Positions 1 through 9,700 of a stretch of DNA of 64,000 nt are shown in pieces (within the stretch, counting starts at the first letter, position 1; every line of letters begins with the position of its first letter). Under the pieces are notes generated by a model that did no database searches, had not been told where the DNA came from, and saw only the letters and a list, made by a program, of their open reading frames with translations. The DNA comes from Tenacibaculum pelagium (GTDB lineage: Bacteria > Bacteroidota > Bacteroidia > Flavobacteriales > Flavobacteriaceae), in NCBI RefSeq assembly GCF_014062345.1, contig NZ_JACGLS010000004.1:1-64000 (forward strand), given 5' to 3'. The position numbers were made by a program, and so were the translations under genes.

Positions 1-3000
1 TCCTGACCCTACACCTTCTAAACTAGATAACACTCCTTCAATTGTCGTTGATCCTTTCTTTCTCCACTCATAACGATAAGGTTCTACTCCTCCTTCAACT
101 TCAGGAGTTAATGTTACTCCTTTATTTCCGTAGCATAAAATTTCTTTAGACTGACTTATACTAATTACTTCTAGTAATTCTGGCTGAGTTAACGTATAGT
201 CTTTAATAAGATCACATTTATTAGTATCTTTAATAGTTACTTCATAGTTTCCAGCTTGTAAATCTTCAACCTTATTATTCCTCCCTATAATTGTAGTTTT
301 TCCTTTCTCTCTCCATTCGTATGTATAATCAGGTGTCCCTCCTTTAACAGTTATAGAAATACTTCCATCTCCTGTTTCGAATCCTTTTAAATCAACAATT
401 TCAAAATCAAAAACACTAATCGCTTCTATAGGTTGTTCTATTTCAAATACTGATGAAGTTAACTTACACTTATTAGCGTCAATTACTTCTAGTTGATAAC
501 TTCCGGTTTTTAACTCAGAAATATCTTCGGTTTCTTTTGTGAATGAAGTATCACCAATTTTTATCCAACTATATTCATATGGCTCTGTTCCTCCTGTAAC
601 TTTTATATCTACCCCTCCATCATTTCCATTAAAACATTGTACATCTTGTTTAGATACTAAACTTATATCTAAACTATCTGGTTCACCTAATTTAATTTGA
701 GTGCTTATCATTGCACCTTTGGCATCGTTAACTTCAACTCGGTATGTTCCTGCAAAAATATTAGATAATTTGTTTTTCTTTAAATCTCCTGAATTTAATA
801 AGGTTGACGTTCCGTTTTCTATAAAATACCATTTATAATCAAAATCTATTGGTGTAGAATTTATAGGGTACCCCCCCGTAACTTCTGCTAACAATTCTCC
901 TTTATCATCTCCTTTACAAGGTATTTTATTTGTTATTTTAATACTTACTTGTATTGGTTTTGGCTCCTTAACCTCAAAAGATTGAGTTAAATTACACTCA
1001 TTATCATCTTTTACAATTACTTTATATACTCCTGCATATAGATTGTTAATGTCTTTAGTACTTCTTGTAAAACCAACATCTCCTTCTTTTGTCCATATAT
1101 ATGTTAATACCCCTTTACCTCCTGAAGCCTCTAGAGAAATACTTCCTTCACTCCCTCCTGTTGTACTACAATAGGTAACAGAAGGGTTATTTATTTTAAT
1201 TTCTGTAGGCTCTTCTATTATTACTTCAATAGGAATATCTATTTTACAATCACTTATATCCTTTATCCAAACTTTGTATTCTCCTTTAATTAAACCTGTT
1301 ATCGTATTATTAGTTAAGGTATTTACTTTTTGGTATGAGGTTTCATTGTCTATTGAATAAGAATATTCACCCGCTCCACCACTAGCAGTTATCTTAATTG
1401 TACCATCTTCAGCTCCAAAACAAGTAATATCTGTTTTATTAATTTCAAGGTTTAACTTTGATTTACCTATCAATATTTTTTCTGCTACTACATCTATAAA
1501 ACCATCATTTACTTTGACTGAGTATGTACCTGCTGTACCTGTTACCGTATCTGTCTCTCCCCCAGAAACAATACTTCCATCATTGGTAGACCATTGATAA
1601 GTGTAATTTCCTGAACCACCTATAGGTTTAACTTCTATAGAACCAACTCCTCCATTACAAGTAATTTCTTTAGTTATTTTGATTGCATCACTCTTTATCT
1701 CTAGCTTTGGGTTCTGTTTAACTTCAATATCTTTCAGCGCAGGTATTTTATTACTTGTTACAATACACCCATTGCCATCTATAATTGTTGCTGTATAAAA
1801 CCCTGCTTTTAAATTTTTAAGTGGGTTTCCTGTTTCAGAAAAAGCTTCTCCTTTTTTGGTCCAATTAACAACATACTTTGGGTTTTCTGCATTAAGAGTT
1901 CCTCCATCTATATCTAATGAAATTTCTCCTTTAGTCCCGTCAAAAACAGTGTTATGAATAACGTTTTTACTTATTAATTCGATAGGGTTAGGTTGAGTAA
2001 TAATATTATCCATTGTTTTTTCCTCTGACCTACATTCAGAAATAACATTCTTATCTCTTACTACAAATCTATATTTAGATGAAGATGCTACTACTTTAAA
2101 ATCATTACGCTCTTGCCATTTAATATTAGAACCATCGTATATACCATATTCGTATTCTCCTGATTTTCCTCCTTCAGCTTTAATTGTTATTGTAGATTTT
2201 CCATCAAAACATGTAATAGGTGTAGCAGTAATTTCTGTTATTTCTATTTTAGAACGTACGGCAACATTTACATTCAATGATATAGCAATTGAACGAGCAT
2301 CAGCATCTTTAACGGTAACTACATAGTCTCCTGCTGAAATATTTTTTTTCGCAATAATGGTACTGTTTTCAGTAACATTAGAGAAACTCTCAATAACAGA
2401 ACCATTTTTTTCTTTAATAGTAACTGTATAATTAGGGTATCCTCCTTTTATTTCAGATATCTCTATTTTACCATTATTACCTCCATTACAGTCAGGTTGT
2501 GTACTATCTAAAGAAAAAGTTATTGGCTGTGGATCTATTAGTTCTGGTAAAACATAGTCTTCAGTACAACCATTAGCATCAGTATACACTATTTTGTGAG
2601 CTCCTGCTGGTAAGCCTGGAATTATTTTTCCAGAATCTCCATTAACAGTTTCTGATGTTTTTATAATTTGGTCAAAAGAATTATAAACCTCATAAGTATA
2701 ACTTACTCCATTAATTCGAGTACCTCCACTAACGGAAATAATCTTTATTTGTCCATCTGCTTCTCCTGGAGCACTTGGATGTTTTATAATTGAAACATCA
2801 TGTATTATTTTCTCTTTAGCTACTATAACTACTTCTATACTTTCAGGATCACTTGTACATCCATTCTTATCTCTTACCTTAATATGATATGTCCCTGGCG
2901 GTAAATTTTCAACAATTATAAAATCTTCAAAACTATCAGTACTCCAAGTAACGCCATCATCTAAACTATATTCATAGCTATTTTTCTCAGTAGTAGGTGC

Positions 3001-4659
3001 TGGATATGTTGGTCCTGGATCTATAGGGTCTTTCGGATCTATAGGATCTAGCGGGTCGATGGGATCCAATGGACCTATTGGTACTTTCGGCAACAGTATT
3101 GGGTCTACTGGGTCTACTGGGTCTACTGGGTCAGAAAACACAAATTCATGACCACCACTTGCAGTAATTTTTATCTTTCCATCATTTTCCCCAAAACAAG
3201 TTTCATGTTCTTCTTCTGCTGTAAAAGTAATTGGAACTGGCGTTTTAATACTATAAAATGTTTTACCATTTTTTAAGTCTTCAGGAAAGTTTAATGGTAT
3301 ACAATTTTGAACTAAGTTTCCAAATTCATTTATTCTATGTCCTGTTACTTTAATTTTATAATTTCCATCTATAATGGAGTTAGGCCCTTTTTTTACCCAA
3401 GTATATTTATATAAATTATCATTTATTTTAGTGAATTTTGTAATTAAGTCATTAGTATCCCAAACCAGAAAAGTTCCATCATCAAGTTCTTTCTTTAAAG
3501 ATATATTTACCTTTTCATTTTCATATACTTGCCTTTCAAAATATAATGTAAACCCTTCTATTACATCATACGAACATTTTGGTGGATTAAAATTTGGTTC
3601 TTTAGCCATTTTTGGAGGTTCAGGTAAAAATTGAATTTTTACCGGGTTAGAAGCATCTTTATCACCATCACAACCAGGGTTTAATCTCACCAATATTGTT
3701 TCATTATTTAAAGCTTTTTTTTGATCATCAACATTCGAATACAAATCGGAAAGTAATAAATCAATTGAACTCTGTCCATTTTTACTACTTATAAGTCTCC
3801 AATAATACACAGGATCTGTTTTTTCTCCCGTATAATTATTTAAAGCTTCTCTTGCTAATATGTACCTATTAAAATAATAATCACAATTCCCATCTATAGG
3901 TGCAGCTTTTTGTTGCTTATTTATTCCTTCTTTAGCATCTTCTAATATGCTTTTTTTTTGAGTTTTTAATAACACATCACCTCCGCCTGATGAATTTGTG
4001 CAATTAACATACTGATTAAATGCATTCTCTGCTGCATCTAATAAGTTTTGGTATGCTACTTTATATTTACTTCCTGTATTTACGGGATCTTGAAATTCCC
4101 ATTTATATGTATTCACAGGATCCAAGTAATCTTTAAAAGCTGCCTCAATTGCAATAGGGCTTGTTTCGCAAACAATTTTTGTTTTATCTAATCTAAAACC
4201 ATCAGGATATTTTATTTCAGTTAATGGATACATTCTTATTTCAGCTGAACCACTATCTGCATTTGGAAATATTTCTTTTTTACTATACCTCTGATTAAAG
4301 CATGGATATTTATTTTCTACATTAATTTCTTTTGTTCCATACTTTTCACAACATTTTGTACCAAATGCACCACACCACCTTCTTCTAACATGATAAAATT
4401 TAACTGATTTTAGTTTTTTTCCTGTAAAAGTAAATGGTCTAGATTTGAAACCTGTATTTACAGTTTTAGGCTGTTCATATACCACTTCAGGTTTACTGCC
4501 ATCGTTAAAAATCAATTCAATTTTATAAAGACCATTATAAACTCTACATGTAGTCCCCGAAGTTCCTATATATCCATTAACTTCTACAGTGTATTCTTGT
4601 GAATAAATATTACTTACACTGAGTAATAGTATCCCTAAAACAAGTAATAATCTTTTCAT
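1..4659 (-). CDS. SprB-repeat giant surface protein (3' end beyond window)
   Basis: The frame is open from an ATG at 4659 to the window edge, at least 1553 residues, so the C terminus is missing. It begins with a Sec signal peptide (MKRLLLVLGILLLSVSNIYSQ). Residues about 22-480 are a non-repetitive region with a Cys-rich patch near residue 100. From about residue 485 onward there are about 12 units of roughly 88 residues, each with a Cys-x-Gly-x-x-Asp-Gly start, a Gly-Gly turn and a Tyr-x-Trp or Tyr-x-Tyr core. This is the pattern of the SprB repeat (PF13573) of gliding adhesins and other T9SS cargo. A Pro/Asp-rich linker interrupts the first units. The gene starts 4 bases after the FN3 gene stops, so it is probably the last or a late gene of the operon. 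The role is inferred to be a long cell-surface fibre or adhesin. A T9SS sorting domain would be expected beyond the edge but cannot be seen. It should not be called sprB itself, because sprCDF neighbours are absent. Confidence 0.82.
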   Translation of the reverse strand, partial: MKRLLLVLGILLLSVSNIYSQEYTVEVNGYIGTSGTTCRVYNGLYKIELIFNDGSKPEVVYEQPKTVNTGFKSRPFTFTGKKLKSVKFYHVRRRWCGAFGTKCCEKYGTKEINVENKYPCFNQRYSKKEIFPNADSGSAEIRMYPLTEIKYPDGFRLDKTKIVCETSPIAIEAAFKDYLDPVNTYKWEFQDPVNTGSKYKVAYQNLLDAAENAFNQYVNCTNSSGGGDVLLKTQKKSILEDAKEGINKQQKAAPIDGNCDYYFNRYILAREALNNYTGEKTDPVYYWRLISSKNGQSSIDLLLSDLYSNVDDQKKALNNETILVRLNPGCDGDKDASNPVKIQFLPEPPKMAKEPNFNPPKCSYDVIEGFTLYFERQVYENEKVNISLKKELDDGTFLVWDTNDLITKFTKINDNLYKYTWVKKGPNSIIDGNYKIKVTGHRINEFGNLVQNCIPLNFPEDLKNGKTFYSIKTPVPITFTAEEEHETCFGENDGKIKITASGGHEFVFSDPVDPVDPVDPILLPKVPIGPLDPIDPLDPIDPKDPIDPGPTYPAPTTEKNSYEYSLDDGVTWSTDSFEDFIIVENLPPGTYHIKVRDKNGCTSDPESIEVVIVAKEKIIHDVSIIKHPSAPGEADGQIKIISVSGGTRINGVSYTYEVYNSFDQIIKTSETVNGDSGKIIPGLPAGAHKIVYTDANGCTEDYVLPELIDPQPITFSLDSTQPDCNGGNNGKIEISEIKGGYPNYTVTIKEKNGSVIESFSNVTENSTIIAKKNISAGDYVVTVKDADARSIAISLNVNVAVRSKIEITEITATPITCFDGKSTITIKAEGGKSGEYEYGIYDGSNIKWQERNDFKVVASSSKYRFVVRDKNVISECRSEEKTMDNIITQPNPIELISKNVIHNTVFDGTKGEISLDIDGGTLNAENPKYVVNWTKKGEAFSETGNPLKNLKAGFYTATIIDGNGCIVTSNKIPALKDIEVKQNPKLEIKSDAIKITKEITCNGGVGSIEVKPIGGSGNYTYQWSTNDGSIVSGGETDTVTGTAGTYSVKVNDGFIDVVAEKILIGKSKLNLEINKTDITCFGAEDGTIKITASGGAGEYSYSIDNETSYQKVNTLTNNTITGLIKGEYKVWIKDISDCKIDIPIEVIIEEPTEIKINNPSVTYCSTTGGSEGSISLEASGGKGVLTYIWTKEGDVGFTRSTKDINNLYAGVYKVIVKDDNECNLTQSFEVKEPKPIQVSIKITNKIPCKGDDKGELLAEVTGGYPINSTPIDFDYKWYFIENGTSTLLNSGDLKKNKLSNIFAGTYRVEVNDAKGAMISTQIKLGEPDSLDISLVSKQDVQCFNGNDGGVDIKVTGGTEPYEYSWIKIGDTSFTKETEDISELKTGSYQLEVIDANKCKLTSSVFEIEQPIEAISVFDFEIVDLKGFETGDGSISITVKGGTPDYTYEWREKGKTTIIGRNNKVEDLQAGNYEVTIKDTNKCDLIKDYTLTQPELLEVISISQSKEILCYGNKGVTLTPEVEGGVEPYRYEWRKKGSTTIEGVLSSLEGVGSG
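3004..3132 (-). repeat. Asp-Pro-rich linker coded by short tandem repeats
   Basis: This stretch inside the SprB-repeat gene encodes about 42 residues dominated by Asp-Pro-Val, Asp-Pro-Ile and Gly-Pro triplets (residues about 510-551). At DNA level it includes three perfect copies of gggtctact (3101-3127) and several degenerate ggatctata copies. It probably forms an extended spacer between repeat units. Such short repeats are prone to slippage, so the length may vary between strains. Confidence 0.8.
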
Positions 4660-4663
4660 AGCA

Positions 4664-6763
4664 TTAATAATTTAGTTCAATTTTTTTTATTGGTGATTTT
4701 GCTCCAGACTTAAAAACAGCCTGAAGTAAATAAGTGTATTTTGTATTTATAGTTAAGTCTTTATCTATAAAACTACTTGTACCTATACTAAAAACCTTAT
4801 ACATAGTTGGTTTGCTTCCTTCTTTTGCTTTATATAATATGTATTCTACTACATTAGGTGCTTTATATAGCCAGTTTAGTTTTATATATTTTCCTTCCCT
4901 GTTTACTTCTCCATTCAGTTTTGTAATTTCTGGTTTTAGTACGTCATCAGAAATTGTGATTTTTAAAGGGGTAATTGGCTCTGACTCTAAGCCTGAGTCA
5001 TCTATTGTTAAAATAGTGTATAAATAAGTTTTGCTAAAAGCTACTTTATCATCTACATAACTACTTTGAGGTAGTGGTAAATCAGCTATTAATTGCCAAG
5101 AAGTACTTACTCCTTTTTCTTTTCTATACAACATTGTACTTTTAGCATCATCACTTGTACTCGTTACCCATTTTAACGCTACTTTCCCTTTTTCTGACTT
5201 AAAAGAAGTAAAAATTGGTTGTGTTGGTGGTACTATGTCTGGCTTTTTTAACTCTAGTGACTTAGAGAATTCTGAAGGATTATAGCGTCTATCAAAAGAT
5301 TGTACTTTATAATAAATTTTTTTATTTAGAGTCTTGATATTTATGGTATCAACAAAATAATTATTAGGTGTTGGCTTAAATGTTATTTGAGTAAACTCAT
5401 CATCGTTAAAGTTTGAGCGAAAAACTCGATATCCTAAAAAATCTTTTTCTGTGTTCAATTTCCAAGCTAACCTAACTACACCTAAAGAATCTATTTTACC
5501 ATTCAATTCTACAGGAACTGCTGGTGGGGTGCTATCATCTGGTTGCACCATTTTAGGAAAAGATTCACGTTTACCTCCATCATGCCCTACTGAAACTATT
5601 TTATAATAATTTATCGGAGTTAGATTAGATAGTTTATAAGCTCTTGCATTTTTTGCTATTTCTGAAGCTACTACTTCATATACTCCTTTTGGGGTATCAG
5701 ATCGTAATAAATTAAACGATCTTAATTCATTTACGCTTTCTTTCGGAAATTCCCAATTAATTGTAGCTGATCCGTCATCTAAAAATTTTATATCAGTTAT
5801 ATAAGCTACTGATTTTAATGGTGTAATTCCTTTACCAGAAACAATGTTTGAATAAGGTCCTTCTATACCAAAAGGAGAAATTCCCTTTATTCGATATTTG
5901 TATACTTTATTATTTTGAAATAAACTATCTACATACATCATTCTATTTGATGGATTCCTTTCTCTCTCTCCTAAATTAGTTATAGGTGTTGCTGTTAATG
6001 ATTTAAAATTAATACCATTATCTTCTGATCTTTCAACAATATAATTGTTATAATATTTTTTAAGTAAAGAAAAATTCCAACTTAACATTGCTGTTTTATC
6101 CTTAAAAACACCTACAAATTCTTGGGGTTTTGGTAATGGTTTAAAGTCGCCTAAACCTAAATATACACCCCCATGCTTTATTTTCTTCTTTTGGGTAGTG
6201 TTTACTACTTTAATCGTGTATAAATAACGTTCACCTTCTTTAACATCATTATCAACATAAGCCAACCCTGAATACTTAGCTACTTCAAAATTTTGATCTG
6301 CAGCATACAATGCAAAAGAAAATCGTTGTTCTACAGCTTGTGCTTGATTTAAAATACTCATAATGCCATTGCCTCCTTCATTCATTTCTACGTCAAACTG
6401 CTCCCCGTACAATGCCTGTGCTGCAATTGCAGCATAATTATTCTTCTCTGTAAACTCTTTCCACTCCATCATAGGTTTAGGCTTTATTGGAGTTGTATTG
6501 AGTCGTTTTACTATAGGTATTTTTAAAACTTGTTTATTTACAACAATTGTTTTTCTTTCAATAATATATCCTTCTTTATTGGCGTGTTTCCAAGCTGATG
6601 GTGTCGTAACTCCCCAGCGTAACATAATTGTCTTTTTTGTAGGATGGGCTATAACTTTTACCTCTGGTGTTTCATTTCCTATTTCTTTTTGAGCATATAC
6701 ATTTAAAATAAATCCAAAAAATATAATTAATGTTTGTACGTATGTTTTCATACTGTTATTCAT
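4664..6763 (-). CDS. Exported multi-FN3-domain protein
   Basis: The 699-residue product has a signal peptide ending near LNVYAQ and then a chain of fibronectin type III-like beta-sandwich domains. Repeated features are Trp in strand B, the Tyr-x-Tyr or Tyr-Lys-Val pattern in strand F and Asp-Pro turns; I count at least five units from about residue 210 to the end. No enzyme motif and no T9SS sorting domain is visible. The chosen ATG overlaps the end of the preceding 1536-residue gene by 8 bases. An ATG four codons later (6751) also gives a complete signal peptide and removes the overlap. FN3 chains usually act as spacers or binding modules. Here it lies between a large beta-rich protein and an SprB-repeat adhesin, so a structural role in a surface assembly is inferred. 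Confidence 0.78.
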   Translation of the reverse strand: MNNSMKTYVQTLIIFFGFILNVYAQKEIGNETPEVKVIAHPTKKTIMLRWGVTTPSAWKHANKEGYIIERKTIVVNKQVLKIPIVKRLNTTPIKPKPMMEWKEFTEKNNYAAIAAQALYGEQFDVEMNEGGNGIMSILNQAQAVEQRFSFALYAADQNFEVAKYSGLAYVDNDVKEGERYLYTIKVVNTTQKKKIKHGGVYLGLGDFKPLPKPQEFVGVFKDKTAMLSWNFSLLKKYYNNYIVERSEDNGINFKSLTATPITNLGERERNPSNRMMYVDSLFQNNKVYKYRIKGISPFGIEGPYSNIVSGKGITPLKSVAYITDIKFLDDGSATINWEFPKESVNELRSFNLLRSDTPKGVYEVVASEIAKNARAYKLSNLTPINYYKIVSVGHDGGKRESFPKMVQPDDSTPPAVPVELNGKIDSLGVVRLAWKLNTEKDFLGYRVFRSNFNDDEFTQITFKPTPNNYFVDTINIKTLNKKIYYKVQSFDRRYNPSEFSKSLELKKPDIVPPTQPIFTSFKSEKGKVALKWVTSTSDDAKSTMLYRKEKGVSTSWQLIADLPLPQSSYVDDKVAFSKTYLYTILTIDDSGLESEPITPLKITISDDVLKPEITKLNGEVNREGKYIKLNWLYKAPNVVEYILYKAKEGSKPTMYKVFSIGTSSFIDKDLTINTKYTYLLQAVFKSGAKSPIKKIELNY

Positions 6764-9700
6764 TTATTGGGTTTATATATTTTACAACATTGTCTCTTCC
6801 TTGTTTTACCTGACCTGGTAAAACATATTTAAATTTTGTTTTATATCTACCTTTTCTCATATATGGGAAAGCTTCTGTTACCAGTTTTGAAAAAGTTGGA
6901 TTCTCTTGCCAATTAATCGTTGAATTTACTAATTGGTAACTTAGGTCTTCATAATCTTGTAAATAGTAGTAGGTTAAGTTATATCTATATGGATTATATA
7001 AACTGGTTTCACCAGTGTATCCTTCTTCTAAATACGTTAAATACCAAGTCATAGGTTCTACCCCTTCTACTGGTGGAATTCCTACCTTATCAGTTTCTCT
7101 GTTCACTTCTAACTCTCCCGCTAAAGGATAATTTTGATATAATAATGGATAAATTTGTTTTTTGTAATACGAATCTTCTAAAATAGCTCTTACTTCAACT
7201 AAAGGAGCATTTCCTGAAAATTCATTACCTCTTAACTCTAGTAAATCAAATGGTTCTTGATGATCTATCTTCGCTAGTAACGTTAATCCGTAGGGGTAAT
7301 CAACATGGTCATACAAATCATTATTTTTATTCATATCGTCCATCTTATCTTCAAAAGTATCATACTCACTAGTTCTAAAATCATAGGCTAGTAGTTTTCT
7401 TTCTCCATCTTTGGTTGCCGCTTCATCTGCTGTTTTCGATTTTACCTCAGCAGTGTTTTCAGTATCGTCGCCTCCAATATCTTTTGCATTATAGCTTTCA
7501 GACACATTATCGTTTAAATCGCTATTTCCTTCAGAAACCAATTTAATATCTACATTGTATACTGTTTCTTTAGTCATGCTCTTGGGTAAACTATACACTA
7601 TTTGTTTTTTTGCTGAACTATATGTGTATGATTTTATCTGTGTTTCACTACCTGAGGACATTACCATTGTTTTATCCCAATCTGGTACAGCATCAAACAA
7701 GTAACTTTGCCCTCTTTTTAAGTTAATATAAGCTGTACCATATTCTTCAATAAATAAATTTTGTTGCCCTAAAACAGGATACATATATGCTATATTATTT
7801 AAAGGGATTGTTTTTGGTGCCTCTCCAGTTGCAAAACTTACTTCTTTAGTTTCGGTTGCTACCTTACCATCGTCTTTTATCTTTTCCCATTTGCCATTCT
7901 TAAATTCTTCAAAATGAAGTTGGACATATGCTTTAAGCTGCGCGTTTGGTGGTAAAATTTCATGAGAATAAAATACAGCTACATCATTTTTATCATTCCA
8001 TTTAACTTCACCTACAATAGGAGCTCCATTATTTTTAACAGAAAACTCATCTAATAAGATTTTATACTTTCTATCACCTGTTTCGTCTGGTAATTCAAAA
8101 ATCTTATTAATTTGAAGATTAAATACAGCTTTAGGCGCAGCAAATACATCTACCTCTGTACTAGCATCTTTAGGTTTTAAATCTCCTATAACAACAATAC
8201 CTTCTAACGGACTTCCTCCTACTACTTCACATTTATCACCTAACTCAACTTTAAATCTAAATCTTCCTTTAATTAAGCCTCCTAATAAATTGTATCTACC
8301 TCCTAAATAACCTCTAAACCAAGCTGGATTTGGTAAACGTGCTTGTAATAATACTGCGCCTCCTCCACTAATAATTGGTATTTTCGTTTTAGAACCAAAA
8401 AGCCTAAATGTTAACCCTAGTTCTCCTTGTAAATAGGCATATGCTTGACCATTTGCATACCAACCATTCATACCTATAGGTTCTGATGAGCCTTTACAAT
8501 GAGCGTCGCCATAATCTTTTAACATAATATCAAAACCTACACCTGCATCAAAACGGGCGTAAAATATTAAAAAAGTTAAGTCTCCTGTGGTTACGCTTAA
8601 ACTTGCCCCAAAAGCTAAACCATAACCAGATTCTAACATATTTAAATCACGCATATAGTCTAAGTCTGAAACATCAACTCCTAAAATATCTGCAACTATT
8701 GATGGTGGTGGTGGACTTCCTGGTAAGTTATCTCCTGTCATAAAATAACTATCCATTTTAACTTTTAAAATTGCCAAATCTATCTCTACTCCAACCCTGT
8801 CTTGTGGTGTACCTATTAATAAATGCCATTCATCAGGAGACACATAAAAATCTAACCATCCTGCTCTACCAGAAGGTCCAACTCCTTTTACGACTCCGAA
8901 ATTTATATATACTTCTGATGTTGCTTGAAAAATATCATTCACAAAATCAAAACCAATAAAAACATCTACCGCTATAGCTGCCGAAGTTTGTTTGTTTTGT
9001 ATCGCAACACCTTCATCAGAAACAGCACTTAAATTATCTTCTAACACATCATAATAATCTGATGGAAGAGGAGATAATAACTCTCCAAATCCTTTAAAAT
9101 AAATTTCTTGTAAACCTCCCGATCTTCTAAATGCCATTCCAAATTCTACAGTAGCATGAAATAAATCTTCAGAGTTTTGTGTGGTAATACCTACCGAGGC
9201 TTTCATACCTAAAGCATTGTCTTTATACGGTACATAAACTATACCTGAAGTAGAGGCTCCTATTTCCTGAAATGCAGCATCGTTTTTCTTACTTACTCCA
9301 TCCATTTTCATTCTACTATAAATTCCTCCTCCGAAAGAATTTAATGCAAAACCTGTAAACACAGGTATTCCGTTAGGTATTTTTACCTGCGCATCGGCAA
9401 ACCAGTATCTAAATTCTTTTGTTCTACCAAATAGCGCCTTTGCTTGTACTTCTAATTTTAAGCCTTTTGAAAATTTTGCTCCTACTGCTCCTGCAAAACC
9501 AGTACCATAGGTGGGATCATCATCAAATATAAAAATGGCTCCTTGCAATTGCGTACCAGCAACATCCATTTTTATATGTAGTCTTTCTAATTTTACGCCA
9601 TCAAATTTCCATTTACCTTCTTCTTTAAGTCCTTTTATAGCTAACTTGGTTGATCCTCCATTACCTCCATCGCTAGACCCCATTAAGTTTACCTCTAAAT

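Noticed and set aside
3374..3634. Plus-strand open frame of 86 codons in the adhesin region
   Set aside because: It lies opposite the SprB-repeat frame, which continues without a stop for over 1550 codons.
1..4659. Naming the adhesin SprB
   Set aside because: Only the repeat type is shared; the gliding neighbours sprC, sprD and sprF are missing and the C terminus is outside the window.
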